Source: Polytrichum commune (taxonomy: Eukaryota; Streptophyta; Polytrichopsida; Polytrichales; Polytrichaceae). Taken from it: a DNA stretch of 64,000 nt. Where the stretch lies: NCBI GenBank assembly GCA_950295325.1, contig OX485803.1, positions 53,583,554 through 53,647,553 on the forward strand. The letters run 5' to 3'. Made by a program: the position numbers and the translations under genes. Under the pieces are notes generated by a model that saw only the letters and a list, made by a program, of their open reading frames with translations, searched no databases and was not told the DNA's origin. Shown here one piece after another: positions 11,774 through 24,439 of this stretch (the first letter of the stretch is position 1; each line of letters starts with the position of its first letter).

Positions 11774-14700
11774 CTACCGTGCCTCCACCCTTTCATTGTG
11801 CTCAATGGTGTTCACCATCATTCTCCCACTCTTGGTTTCCAATTTGGCACTCATCTTCGTTGGGGTGGTGGTGTGGAGAGTCATTTGGTGTGGAGACTGA
11901 TGATCATACTCTACCGACATGTCCTCTTGCTGTGCAGAGCTTTGCCTCCGCTGTTCATTGATGACGACATTGTTGCAATCACTATCTGGCTCATCACCTT
12001 CTGATGCCTCAGGAGCTGGGACCCCTTGTGGTTGTTCGAGCGTCGCTTCTTGCCGGTCCTTAAGTGTCCGGAGCACAAGCCTCTTCAAAAGGTTCATCAC
12101 TTGGACGGCATGTAAAAGAGCTATCAAAGGATCCGCTACCTGGAGATACATGAAGTCACAAATAGCTATTTAGTCTGCTGACCAAGAATCAAGATAGGTT
12201 GCAGTCTAATTGAATTCAGAAAATCAACACGAGGCCAGTATCCAGAACTAGACCACATGTAAAACACCTATTAAATAATTAGTCAACCAACCGACCATGA
12301 ATAAAGAAATGTTCCACTCCAATTGATTCAAGAACATCAACATGAGAATCAGTAACCAGGACAGCCTGTGGCAACTACAGACAATTTTGGCCGTTAGGTC
12401 AGAATCGGAATCGTGTCCACCAGTTAGCGATTGCAATGAATTGCAAAGGTTGTCATTTCAAGTTTTAGAATTGAAGTTGAGATGCAAAAGTTACAAGAGG
12501 TCGAAGCCAAATCTCACTCTCTTGAGTTGATTACGTAGGCCCTCTCAAGTGTGTTAGCTATTTAATCAAGGATGATGTCTACGTTTTAAGCAGATAGTAT
12601 TGCTCAATGTAACACGTCTCTTCAAGTGTTCGCTGTTTACTACAAGCCTTGCCATGTAGGCACCAAATACAGCTGTGCAATTACGAAAAGTGATCACATG
12701 AGGCCCAAATACACAAGTATATGAAGAATGTATTACCTGGGTCATGTTAGGGGCGAAGACCATGGCGACATTGCGAGCATTCATTTTATTGAAAGCTTCT
12801 TCCTCAACCACATCAGCCATCAGATTGATGGCCCAGTCAAGTAGAGCTGCTTGCGTGGAAGGTAGACGCTTCACCAGGGCCACACTTTCTTCTTCAGTGT
12901 GGCATTCCAGTACTTGCTCTGGACTCAAGGCATCCAAAATTCCCTCCGGAAGCTCCCTGAACCACGCCTGTAGTAAACCACAATATATGTTGAGCGGATA
13001 CAATATACCAGACGGACAAATAACCAGATCTAAGGTAGACATGTCCTTTTTGACCACCTACTTGTGGGTATAAAATGGCTTGGTATTCTCCTATAACAAA
13101 TACACTACTAACATTACTCTAAGGATGAATACAACAACTCATTGGTTGAGATACCAAAAAGCCAAAGCTCAACACTAACCGCTTAACAAAGATCACATAT
13201 CTGCTCTTTAAAAATTCGTTACAAATTGTCATTTTATCACCTTGGTTTTATTCTTCTGGCATTGGATTCCTACAAGATTTGCTATCGATTGAATTTATAT
13301 TTAGAACTTTTTGCACATCAGAAGAGGCCAAATCTCCTAGTAGTCACCGTACTAAGCTCAACTACCTTTTACAAGTTTGCAGTTTTAGAACATGCATGAA
13401 ACAAGACAACGTATTTCTCTACACAATTTTATTACCTTGATAAGGCTGGCAAGACAATGCAGATCAATATCCATGGGCACAATGCCTTTGTTCAGTTGGT
13501 CCCGCACATGTTCATGATGACTGTTCTCTGCATTGATTCTGAAGATGCCCTCAGCCTGCCAGAAGGATACATTCAACTTTCACATTAACACAATTATACA
13601 TAGCACATAATCAAAAGCAATGAGGTAGGTACAGAGGGAATGCAAAGAAGCATCTTTGGAAGGCCAACAAACCTTGAGGCCTCCTTGATGATATAATCTC
13701 TCTTGCATCAAAAGAAGGATGGTGGGAACATTGTTGCCGTTCCGATCATTTGAGCACTGCATTGACTCAGCTGAGACACCGAACACACTCTGGCTGTAGA
13801 GGCCATCACAAAACATTTACATCTGATCAGGTTCCTAATTTCACATTAAAGTGCTTTCCTGAATCTTGATTACATCATATCAAGGGTGCATGAAATTTCT
13901 ATTTACATTATTAACAACAACAACAAAAACGAGGATTCCAGAGATTCAGGTAAGATGCCCTCCCTGGATTTATATAGGGTCTGTAGAATAAGTAATGTAC
14001 GTCCCAGTTACACAACTCATCACTTTCGGAAATAGAACTGAAATAGAAAGGTGAAAGTGAAAGAAGCTAAATGTGCAGAAATGTACGTCACTTGTCAGTG
14101 GAATATTCTTATTCTCCAAGATAGGACACCCCATAAAAAACTATGGAGTCCGAGAATACAGATCTGAAGGTTCAAAATTACAAATGACTTGATTCCTAAT
14201 CCGTTTGGAACTCTGTCGAGCACAGAATTACAGTGATGGTAACCCAAAAGGCACCACAAAATTTGACACCTTCTCTCAAATAATCACAACCAATTAAAAT
14301 TGAAATCAGTAGATAACTGTCTCAGCTACCAGGAAGCATTGGACATGATGCTTGTATCTGATAACAGACACATCCCTGTGCTGAGATTTACTGGGGGAAA
14401 ATTGAAATGACGGATAGGTGTGCTCCTTAGCAGTGCATTTTGGAAGTGGAAAGCAATCAACACATAGAAAAGATGGAAAACCTCAAATGGTGTATCATGA
14501 CAATCAAAATATTCAGAAACTCTCTAAGTTGAAAGTCCGAGTCAGCCTAGATAAAAAGCTCTAAAAATTGGCCTCCCAATTGGAAAATCTCGAGAAGACA
14601 GCAATTTGCAAGATCCTTGGCAAACTTCGTGCTACTGCATTTGCAAGTTTCTTGCAAATCAAAAGATCAGAAACAACAGCACAATCTCGAGCAGACAGCA

Positions 14701-15749
14701 ATTTCCAAGATCCTTGGCAAACTTTTCCAGCATTTACAAGATCCTCTGAAACATTTGACTAATTTGCATCTAAGACTTCAAATGATTTACAGGATATTCA
14801 AAACATTCAGATACTCTCTATGAAGTTGGCAGTCTAAGTCAGCTCAGATATATAGCTTCAAACATTGGCCTTCCATTGAGAAACAACACCAAAATCTCGA
14901 GCAGACAGCAATTTTGCAAGATCCCGGGTAAACTTTGTTATTGCGTTTGCAAAAACCTTGCAGACATTTAAATGCACTTGCATCTAAGAAGACTTCAAGT
15001 CATGTATACCATCACAGTCAGACACTCTCTATGAGTTTGCAATCTTCAAACATGGGCCTTCCATTGAAAACAAAGAGCACCACGATCTCGACCAGATGGC
15101 CATTTGCAGGATCCTTGACAAAGGAACTGTTACTTTTTGCATTTACAAAAACCTTTCAAAAAATTATACAGCAGTTGCAATTAACAAAGAAGAATTTAAA
15201 TCACCTGGCACTGGGCGCGCGGCTGGGAACTTCGGTAGCGAACTCCTGAGGCAACCCCAGGAAGCCATTACACCGATCGAAGGTGACGTGGGCCACATGT
15301 TCAACATCAGTTGGCCACCCAATGTCCAGAGAACATTCATCAACCTCCTCAGGGGCTCGGCAAGGAGTTATCAAAGATTTCCTCACAGTTGCCAGAAGCA
15401 TGGCCACCAGAGACAACTGAGCTCTCTCTCTTGCATTCTCATTGTTGCTCATACTATTATTCCTGCTTCCATTCCTGCTCCTATATCCCTCACCCCACCG
15501 CCCCCGGGTGATGCTATATTGAGGGCCTGTTGAGCTCACCAATTCTGGTTCTCTTCTGGACATGCTTCTACTGCTCTCACCATGGTGATGAGAGCCCACC
15601 AGAATGTGAGGAGAGGCAGGATTGCCCCTGTAACCCTCCCCATCTGTGTCTGAGATGTAGTGCAAGGTGTTGATACAGTGATCCTTGGGTTCACTTTGGT
15701 CCAGTGAGTATATCCCAGGGTGGCTCCAAACAGGAAGAACTGCGGTCAT
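11774..15749 (-). CDS. ROPGAP: CRIB-containing Rho GTPase-activating protein (RopGAP)
   Basis: Five minus-strand exons join in phase: 15749-15205, 13793-13673, 13555-13436, 12967-12737 and 12139-11774 (stop), giving 460 residues. A Gly/Ser/Arg-rich N-terminus is followed by SLVAMLLATVRKSL. A CRIB motif (IGWPTDVEHVAHVTFD) lies at about 143-158, and the RhoGAP domain spans about 190-355. The arginine finger is in AEGIFRINAEN (Arg about 228); the family motif NARNVAMVFAPNMTQ and the helix DPLIALLHAVQVMNLLKRL follow. Plant RopGAPs speed GTP hydrolysis by ROP GTPases at the plasma membrane, and CRIB is needed for ROP binding. The C-terminal 80 residues are low complexity. The ATG at 15749 is the first in the frame of the exon. 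Length and order fit the family. Confidence 0.93.
14506..15190 (-). repeat. Degenerate tandem repeats in RopGAP intron 1
   Basis: Three imperfect copies share blocks such as 'atctcgagcagacagcaatt', 'caagatccttggcaaactt' and 'actctctatga...gttgca'. They start near 14506, 14795 and 15010, a spacing of roughly 200-290 bp. All lie within intron 1 (13794-15204). Confidence 0.6.
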
Positions 15750-17289
15750 GGTGGTTGTCAAGGGAAAGATCTCTCTTCAATAATAATACACTTCCACGGC
15801 GAGTCTGTCTGCAGACAGAAGGTGGCTCAAACTATGTGGTTGGGGGTAGAGGGGAGAATCTCAAGTACATGCCATTATTCAAGCTATATCTGTAATACAT
15901 AGACACACACACTCACATTGTGACTATATGCTCAGATACGTATACATACAGATGTGCCTCAAAATTGCTCAGAAGGCCTTTCTCACATCAATTCTCATAA
16001 AGGGTGTTCCAGACAGGTTTGTAGATTGCAATTCTTCTCGGCTAAAACACCTCCTCGCAGAGGACGTTGACAAACACGCTCAGAGCTAGTAAATAGTGTT
16101 TTTTCCATCTCGGCAATTCTCTGCAAAAACAACCCTGTAGACACTCACAAAGTCCTCCGACGAAGACTCAACCAATGGCACACTAAACAACGACACTTTC
16201 GACAAATGGGCACGTGAAAAAAAAAGACCATTTGGGAACCTAATGCTGCGAGTTGCTTGCAGACCTCGTCATGGTTTAGCCCCTTGCCATGCACACTAAA
16301 ATCCTCCACTACACACCACTCCACTTCTGCCTCAAACACTGGATCGCCCCCAGAAAATTACACCACATTTCCTCCCAAAGCAAGCCACCCATGTTGACGA
16401 TTCCGAAGGTTTTTCGGAGGCATACCTGGTGCGGTCGTAGAGGTTTTTGAAGAGCTGGAAGTGCTCAAACTCCCACCTTTAGGGCAGAGATTGGATCCTC
16501 CCCCACCACCACCAAATGTGAAACCTATAACACACACCCTCGGCCTCTGCTAAACTGGTGCATCATCCTCCTCAGATCCCAACTATCCCAACCCAAGCCA
16601 CTCCAAGAAGCAGACACACTGGCACCACCACCAAAGAGTCCCAACCCAACCCAACCCACCTGTAATAAACCTCCCACTTAGCCTTCCCGGGCAATGTGGC
16701 CGATCCATGCACCAACAACACCAAGTGACATAAGAAGGACGCAGGAGGAGAAGAAGAAGACACTCCACAGAGCTACTGTGAGCCTGGAAGCACACAGCCT
16801 TGCATTGCTGGTGGTGCTATTGCTAATGCAATGCCTGGAGTAACGGAAGCGATCTGGGTGGCGAAGAAGCAGGCAGAGTTGAAAGTTGAAAGGTGCCAAG
16901 AAAGGGTGAAATGGGAGGGGATAACAGCAACTGGGGGGCCTTCAAGGCACCAGGACTATGAAGCTACTTACTGAACTAAGACTGGACTGGACTGGACTGG
17001 ACTACTGAAGAACTCAGTGGAAGCTGGCTGTGTGTGTAAGTATAGGCTTATGTGTGTAACAAGCTAACTTAACCCCAGTTAAACCACGAGGCTAAACCAA
17101 GGAACAGGGAGAAACCAACCGCCGGTGCAGTTACACCGGTTGAACCGGTGGAATTCGAGAAATAACCGGTTCAAGTCCAAGATTTCCGAAAATTTACCAA
17201 TCGTTTTAGAAGACGAATCGATGGAATATACCCCAAATCGAAACGAAACTCGAAAGATCCCAACATGTCACCAGTCGGACTCGGAAACA
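15750..17289. other. 5' flank of the RopGAP gene
   Basis: No further coding exon joins the RopGAP start. The stretch includes a GACTG microsatellite (about 16980-17003) and a dispersed element at 16667-16775. Promoter and leader are expected here, but no clear TATA box was identified. Confidence 0.4.
16667..16775 (-). repeat. Dispersed element shared with the ISE2 upstream region
   Basis: On the minus strand this reads a pyrimidine-rich stretch, 'cttatgtcactt', 'gttggtgcatg' and 'gccacattgcccgggaaggc'. The same order occurs at 36992-37115 on the plus strand. Both copies lie upstream of a gene and in the gene's sense orientation. Confidence 0.6.
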
Positions 17290-17682
17290 CTACACCATGT
17301 GTGATATTTAGTGTCACCAACTCTGACCGTCTTGCTCAATATTAAATCGTAAACCACAGTGTAGTGTCACCAACACTGAATGCTAACCTAACGTTATTTG
17401 TCATTCCGTGTAAAAATTTGGAGAGGTTTAGAGATTTACAATGTTGCAATTACTGCCACTTACCAAGTGGTTTCTCATCCACACTTCCATCATCCATGAC
17501 AGTATTTCATTACAAGTTGATGACAAGAGAAGGTAGGGTTCTCGCCAATGGATGATCTCATCCGTACCATCCATGACACTATTTTGCTCACTTATTCATA
17601 AGAAGCGTCATCCAAAAAGATACCATAGTCACATAACATGACCATACGACACTAAATATCATATATTAGTGTAGCATTATGA
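17290..17682. mobile_element. MITE, TIR TGATATTTAGTGTC
   Basis: The left end 'actacaccatgtgtgatatt' and the right end 'gacactaaatatcatatatt' plus 'agtgtag' form inverted repeats of about 27 bp. The left interior (tgttgcaattactgccactt) matches 21155-21175 in a second copy. No coding capacity was seen. Confidence 0.65.
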
Positions 17683-18000
17683 CCAATTATGTGCAAAAAT
17701 CTAGTCGGACATTGGGCTAAACCAAGGAGAGAGAGAATTACCGCATACAAATGTACCTCTTGTCCATCCAACATTTCAGATTAATTTTTAAAAATCAACT
17801 ATTAAAAAAATTATCAAAAAAACTCCGGCATTCTATAGGTTTGTGGCCGCAATCGATTCCTCTCAAATGACTTCGACAGCATTGATCCGGGATCTTTAAA
17901 GTGGATGTCAAATCAACTTCTTAAACAAAAAGTAACATACTCTTTCAGGGCTTTTATGTTGGATGAACGCGAGGTACGAGGCTCATATATATGCGACATC

Positions 18001-18024
18001 TCTCTCTCTCTCTCTCTCTCTCTA
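18001..18024. repeat. (CT)n microsatellite
   Basis: About 11 uninterrupted CT units. Confidence 0.95.
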
Positions 18025-18267
18025 AGCTTAACTGGAAGCTCGAACTTGAACAGGGCGGTGGGCCGTATCGTATATTGTACTTACTTATTATTTACATCAA
18101 TAAGTGGATGACTAATAATAAAGGGGAGTTTGTGTGTGTTGCACCCGTTTCCTTCAATGCCTTGACTAAACTAAGACTGCGGCCGCTGCTTTGTGGGTGT
18201 CACCACTTAAGCAATCACTCCGGCCCTTCTTTATATATACACATGCCCGTCTTTATATAAGCTTAGA

Positions 18268-18290
18268 TATATATATATATATATATATAT
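18268..18290. repeat. (AT)n microsatellite
   Basis: A run of alternating A and T. Confidence 0.9.
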
Positions 18291-18393
18291 TTGTGTCCCC
18301 GGGCCACTCGAGCCGGAGTCGGAGTGCCACCGGGGTTTGTTGCCAACACCAACTCGGATCGAGAAAACGGCAACATTCACGGAGGACGATAAC

Positions 18394-18513
18394 TTAAACA
18401 AATTAAGTAAGAAGGTGTTCACTCCAACTAAACAAAGCCCTCTCGTGTCATTTTTAAACAAATTAAGTAAGAAGGTGTTCACTCCAACTAAACAAAGCCC
18501 TCTCGTGTCATTT
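18394..18513. repeat. Exact 60-bp tandem duplication
   Basis: Two adjacent 60-bp units (18394-18453 and 18454-18513) appear identical. Each begins ttaaacaaattaagtaagaa. No gene is involved. Confidence 0.9.
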
Positions 18514-19139
18514 GTCGGTTGTGTGAAAAGTTCGTGACTTGGATCGTGTACGGTCACGCAATTTGCGGTCGAGTGTTTCATTGTCTACTTTGTTGACTTA
18601 CAGATGTATGTGGATCTTATGTGGTCAATCTACTTAATCGGACACCCTTTTCTTTCTTTTCTGAAACATTACTTAGTTAAAGGTCAATAATGACGCGGGG
18701 GCCGGGAATTATGCCCTTCTTATATTGGGATTGTCTTACAAAATTAACAACACTTAGCCTGGGGATTGTTCACATCATGCCATTATTTGCCGACAACTTG
18801 CTAAATTAGGGTGGGGTTACCAAAATCGTCAATAAACTACAAGGCATGTGAGGGTCTCGAGTCGCATTAAGCATGGATCATAACATGGTGGCCGTGTCGG
18901 CCGACTTTTCGAGGCTTATCCTACATAGACGGAATCTCCGGAGGGTAACAACCTTGGAAGTTGGGCCTATCTCAAGCCCCGTGTTAGAAAGGGAGCCTTG
19001 GGTGTAGGTTGTGTAATGTTATGTTGCACCGCATGATGATTCTTCGTCAGCAAAAAATATATACATACCTCACAAAACTCCTCAATGGTTTGAAGCCCAC
19101 GTTAGGAGAGAAGTTGGGAGAAATGGCACAAGCAAAGAC

Positions 19140-19176
<37 letters not shown>

Positions 19177-19388
19177 GCTCATATGCGATGTGAACATCTC
19201 CCCCAACAAGCCTATGTGATCACTTAAGGAAAAGAGAATCTTCACTTTGATCTTCTCAACTCCAATTTCGAGATTTGAATTCGCGATCCACATCATTTAT
19301 GATTGCTAATTAGATGAGATTGTTCCTGATCCTATCCAACAACCAGCATTGTATGTGGAGTTGGAAGTGCCCACACTATGGGCCTCAC
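18514..19388. other. Intergenic, GATA microsatellite
   Basis: No gene was recognised. A (GATA)n tract of about 33 bp lies at 19143-19176. Confidence 0.6.
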
Positions 19389-19706
19389 GGCCACTTCGCA
19401 CACAAACAAAACACTATGACCACGTAACTGTGAGGGCCCTTGATTCTGACCCAAAGGTCGTACCACCGACACGGTCTGCCATAATTTGAGATAGGCCTGA
19501 TGCAGATTCCAACAGACCATTAAACTTTATCTATAGTCCTTCGTATAGGAAACCATGTAGACTTTCCGTCCAGGATAATACCTTTGGACCCCTAGGCGTT
19601 CACCATCTAGTGTGAAGTGAACTCGGACGGTCTCGGCTTTTTCGACCAATGAGAGATCTTAGAATGCAATCGTCATGGGCCTTCAGTCTCATGCATGAAG
19701 TAGGCC
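19389..19706. mobile_element. Eroded Harbinger-like MITE
   Basis: The ends GGCCACTTCGCACAC and CATGAAGTAGGCC are mutated versions of the termini at 1839-2396. The interior motif 'ttttcgaccaatgagag' matches 'ttttccaccaatgagag' at 29697-29713. No intact 3-bp target duplication is visible. Confidence 0.55.
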
Positions 19707-20699
19707 ACGTACGAGGTGGACGGACTCGAGCATGTTGATGGTAATGACAGCCACTGCCAAATGACACGACAAAGTTTCAACCCATTCAAGACGAAAAACA
19801 AAATAAGCTTATGAAAGTATGGTTGTTATCACAAAGATTCTCGCCATCCTAAGTAGCCAGTAGAGTACTTACAACCATTTGTGGCCAAAGATGCTTGCCT
19901 TTGGAAGTGTCATGCTATTAAGAAGGGCACCCTCAACCCTGTAACCTTTATAACTTAGTCAAAGAGATTAAATGCACCCATGGGAGAGAATGACTAAGGG
20001 CCGGGTCCCGAGTCCCCAATACCGCTCATGCTGGCAAAGTCCCAACCTATGTCCGGGGAAAACCGACGGCTAGTTCATTATCAGCCGTTGGATTTCCCCT
20101 CATGGCCGGTCCAAATTTCCAACCATCGGATGGCAATCCGACTGTAATTTCAATCCTCCAGCAATTAGCCGATGGACCAGAAAATGTCCCGGAAATGTAG
20201 CTGATTCTTCTTGTGAGTTACTGGATTTCAGCCGGAAGCATCCAGAGCGCTATTTGTCTAGGGCATCTGATGATGCACTTGAGGAAGTACCCTAAACCTT
20301 AAACTTTTTAAAGTATGCAACCTTTCCATGACCAAATCCAATTGCTTCTATGAAGAATTGGGGGACCCTTGGCCTTCAAGCGGTGAAGGCATTGCTAGGT
20401 TCAATTCCTGCCAAGGATATTAACTCTTCAAATTTAAAGTTTTGAACGTGCCTTTCTTTTCACTTATTCAAGATTTTGTACTAAGAAATGATTTCTAATA
20501 ACTTTTCATACATTTACTAAACAATTAGTGCCGATATGAGATCCATTTAATCGGATATTGGCCAATGAAAATATGAAAATATAGGCAATGGGCCGATTAA
20601 TTCTACAAAAGACCGGCTCTTGCCGATGTAAATTGGAAAAAAATCCGACCCTTCGTAGCAACTACCGGCAATTAGCCACTACATCTTCAAAAACTTCCC

Positions 20700-20975
20700 G
20701 AACTCTGGTCCCAACATGGAGGCAAAGTCCTACCTTTTGAGCCTCAAGGGACTTCCATTAAAATAGGGTTAAACTATCATCAACATCGGAGCTCGATTTT
20801 TTATTTATATGCAAAATTATTCACGGGATTTGTGTTGAGAGTTTGGTTTAGCTCTTTGCTTCACCCAACTCTCAACACAAGTCTCAAGTCTCGCCTCCAA
20901 AAAGTGGTGGCATGTAGGTGTCCGTGTCATACTTGGGTTCATCAGGATTTGGGATCCCGTATGAACTGGATTTGA
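20700..20975. repeat. Relic of the GGGCCGGTT MITE
   Basis: The interior follows that of 3719-4119 in order: 'atggaggcaaagtcc', 'gggatttgtgttgagag', 'caactctcaacacaagtc', 'ctcgcctccaaaaagtg' and 'gcatgtaggtgtccgtg'. The termini are lost. Confidence 0.55.
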
Positions 20976-21010
20976 TGTATTCACTTGCATGTTCGGGTCA
21001 CTCATCACCA

Positions 21011-21408
21011 CAGCTAAATATTGGATTAAGTGTCACCGACTCCGTTTGTCTTGCTCAATACAAATTGTGGACCGCACATGTAGTGTCATTAACACTAAAT
21101 GTGACCTTACGTTATTTGTCACTCTTTGTAAACATATTTGGATATCATAGATTTACAATGTTGCAATTATTGTCACTTACGTACTAAGTAATTTTTCATC
21201 CAAATGTCAACCATTCATGATGAAATGACATCAAAGAAATGTTGGGATGCAAAATATAGCAAACTTGTTTCAACAATGGGCATTTGGATGGACTATAAGT
21301 AAGTTGAGATGAGAGTACATGTGGACTTGTTCATAAAAAGTGTAGTTAGAAAAGTTACCACGATGACATCAAATACCATACGATATTGTATACAATATTT
21401 AGTGTAGT
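21011..21408. mobile_element. MITE related to 17290-17682
   Basis: The left end 'ctaaatattggattaagtgt' and the right end 'acaatatttagtgtag' are imperfect inverted repeats. The interior shares blocks with 17290-17682 (ttatttgtcact, gatttacaatgttgcaatta). Non-coding. Confidence 0.55.
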
Positions 21409-22000
21409 AAGTTAAACCCACAATGGTAATCAACCCAGTCTAATAAAGAATATTGATCCAATTTTAGGGCAACTTTATACTAAGGGAATCATCTGATGCA
21501 AGTGTACCTCTCATTCATCTAACTTAAAAGTCTTGGAATAACATGTAGTTCAAACGGGAATATTTTAAGTTCTTTTACACCATATTTAGTAGCTTTAAAG
21601 ATCCATAATTAAACTAGTCCAAGTCATCTAAGGTGAATTGGCCACAAACTTATAGGGGGTCAAGGTTCTATGTTGGATGGATGAGAGATTCATTTGTATG
21701 CAATAATTCTTATCTCTCCAAGAGTGAGGGCATGTGAGTCATGACCATTGAAATCTAAATCTCAAGTTGGTGGAAAAGAACGAGGCCATCTCACGTCACT
21801 TTACACTGGAGCTTGAGGACCTAGGGAACCAAGGAAGTTTGAATGGATGGAAAAACCTACATGAATTCTTACATGGCATGCAATTGGTAATGTTTAAAGG
21901 TTGACCTGACTTTGTGTTAAGCCCACCTCATGCCTTGTTCACACACATAACACTTTGCCATTGCCGTAGTAATAAGACAGACGTTGCCATGTCGATAGGA

Positions 22001-23763
22001 AAAGAAAAGAAAAGAAAAGATAACGCCCGTATTATGCATACCGGCGTGAATGTGAGCCCGTTAACCCTATATTGATCTCGGGAATCCGAGATGCAATATT
22101 GGGTGTTATGCCTCCTGTGGGAGGTGGGCTCTGGTGTAGTGCAAGATAGTTTCCACCTTATGGTGGTGGGATAGGGTTTTGTTTGTTGTCAAGTTTCCTT
22201 TTATTTAAGACCAAATAGGTAAGGTATTTAATGGCATTTTGGTGTATGTTTTTCATGAGGGTTTTGATGTGGGATTTGGGGATTTTCAGGTTGGTTAGTT
22301 GTTCGATGGAGTTTTCGTGAATAGCACCTCTTACTCCTGCGGTGATAGTAATGAGGGGGTTGGTATTCCATCCGTTAGCTCTTAGTGTGGTAATTAGCGG
22401 GTCGTATTTGTTGTGTTTGTGTGTGCGGGCTTGTTCGGGGAATCTATCGTGGCAGTAGGTGAATTCAATGAATTGTACGGTGTGGCTTGGGGAGGGTAGT
22501 ATTGGAGTTTGCGTTTGGTTGGGAGCTCCGATAATGCACATTATGTCTGGTCTTAATTTGGCTTGACAATGACATGGTGCTTGCGTGCATGGTGCTTGCG
22601 TGCATATACATTGGAGGAGCCAGTTGGGAATTGTTTGGTCTTGGGGTTGGTTGGGTAATTTGCCCGCATTGGTCAGTGTGAAGAACCTGGTGTTTTTATT
22701 GGCTTGTAGAGTTTGGGCAATGAGGTGGGTTGCTTTATTGTGTCTTGCGATTTGTAGGCCTTTTAGGTATGGGTGTTCGCATGTGGATAATAGGTGTGGC
22801 CATGTGTCTCTATCATTGGTGCGACATAGTGTGCAGTTGGGGTTTTGGTATTTAAGGGGCCAAAATATATTTTTCCTATGGTTACCCATGTATTGGGCAT
22901 ATCTAAATTTTAGAGTTTGGGTAATTTGTGTGTCGGGTATTTTATCATGTTTCCAAAAATGGTTGGAGAGTTTTTGATTGATTTCTTCATTCGAGAGCCA
23001 TTTGGCTACGTATGGGAATTTTTGTTTGGCTAGTGAAGTTTCTCGATTTTCGTGATCTTTCATTATGAATGTGTGGAGGTTGCGGATGGCTCCATCATGT
23101 GTAGCCGTGGGGGAGGTTGCTAGCCAATAGGGGGTAGCGTGTGCTATGTGTATGTGTGGTGTGTTTTCCGGTTTGTCTTTGAGTGTCCCTTCGTTGGCTA
23201 GTGCGTCCACCATTTCATTGCCTCTAATTCCCGTGTGTGCGCGTACTTTGTATATGTGTATCATGTGTGGGGTCCAATATATTTGTTGAACGATGGATGC
23301 GATGAGTAGTTTATTGGGGTGGTGGTGTTGAGATGTTGGGTGTTGGATGTGGTTGTTTATTAGGTAGATGTTGTTGAGGCTGTCTGTGAATATATGTGTG
23401 TCTATTTGGGTGGTTTGTATAGTTTTTATGGCTATAAGTATGGCGTTGAGCTCGGCTCTTAGAATATTGGGATATCCCGGTAATCTTTCGGCTATTTGGG
23501 TATTATTGTTGGGACTGTATACCCCTGAGCCCGCGATATTGCTGACTATTTGTCCCTCGGAATTTTTGGAAGGTGGGATGAAGGACCTGTCCGTATATAT
23601 GCATTGTTGTGGGTGGTATTTGAGGGGGTGTATGTGGTCGTATGCGGGAAGTAGGGGTAGTGTTATGTTGTTGTTGGGGGGGATGGTGTGGTTTATGGGA
23701 GCAGTTTTCCATGTTTTGGAAAATTTAATGTGATAATTGTTGGGAGTGGGTTGAATGGGATGG
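22001..23763 (-). mobile_element. 5'-truncated LINE with RNase H, 12-bp target duplication
   Basis: The element is bounded by an identical 12-bp direct repeat ATGTCGATAGGA at 21989-22000 and 23764-23775. On the minus strand it starts inside coding sequence and ends in a (CTTTT)n tail (22001-22021) instead of poly(A). A 5' truncation, a simple-repeat tail and a long target duplication are standard marks of target-primed LINE insertion. The reverse transcriptase and endonuclease regions are absent. The intact frame and perfect duplication suggest a fairly recent insertion. Confidence 0.9.
22158..23763 (-). pseudogene. LINE ORF C-terminal part: RNase H plus zinc-knuckle region
   Basis: The open frame runs from 23873 to 22158 (571 codons), but its first 36-37 codons come from host flank and target duplication, so the start is accidental. 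The LINE part carries the RNase HI residues Asp95 (YTDRSF), Glu141 (RAELNA), Asp164 (FTDSL), His213 and Asp223 (HTGIRGNEMVDALAN). A C-x2-C-x9-H-x4-C cluster (Cys347, Cys350, His360, Cys365) follows, as seen after the RT in many non-LTR elements. An RNase H domain downstream of the RT is known in plant LINEs. The frame is open to its stop, but without RT it cannot move on its own. Confidence 0.85.
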
Positions 23764-23775
23764 ATGTCGATAGGA

Positions 23776-24435
23776 CAAGAGAGAAGCAAAGTAGGATGAA
23801 GAAGAAGAAGAGCTTTACTTTGCAATTGCGCCCAAGTTGTCATCCACCTTGACAACACAATTTCAAGTGCCATTATGGTTGTTCTACGGCAATTGCAGTG
23901 TCATACAATTGCCTCCCATCACTCTACCATAAGGCTTGGCAAAGTTGAAGGATTCAACTTTACGTTGCTTTGCATGCAGGACCGAAGACTTTTTGTTACA
24001 ATAAACAGTAGTGCACATAATTTGTATGTGAGAACACCATTACAGTTAGATTGCCCTACTCCAACTCCAACTAAAACAACAACAAAATTGCATGTGTGAA
24101 CAAGGCTTCAAAGAGGTGGATTTAACACACTATTGGGAAATCATGACATTTCATAATTTCACGGACACCCCTTGATTTATTATAACTAAATTTTTGTGGA
24201 ACAGCCCACATGAATAGGACGATGATGACGAAATAGCATTCGACTAAGAACCCAACATTGTTGTATGTCTCTACTCCATACTTTGAAGGGGTGTGACCGC
24301 ACAAAATTCAACTTTTGATTTTCCTTGTACAACTTTCATATGAGTTTCGAGGGCCCTCACAATATCATGGTCATGGCCCTCACCCAAAGTGTATTTATGA
24401 ATACGAGTCATTCGATGGAGGGTTGGAGATTTGTG
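23776..24435. other. Intergenic, no gene recognised
   Basis: The host DNA on the right of the LINE shows no coding signal or repeat that I recognise. Confidence 0.5.
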
Positions 24436-24439
24436 GCAA

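Noticed and set aside
15750-15761. RopGAP start four codons upstream
   Set aside because: That codon is TTG; the first ATG of the frame is at 15749.
19143-19176. GATA tract as a SINE tail
   Set aside because: The flanking DNA has no similarity to the SINE body, so it is a plain microsatellite.
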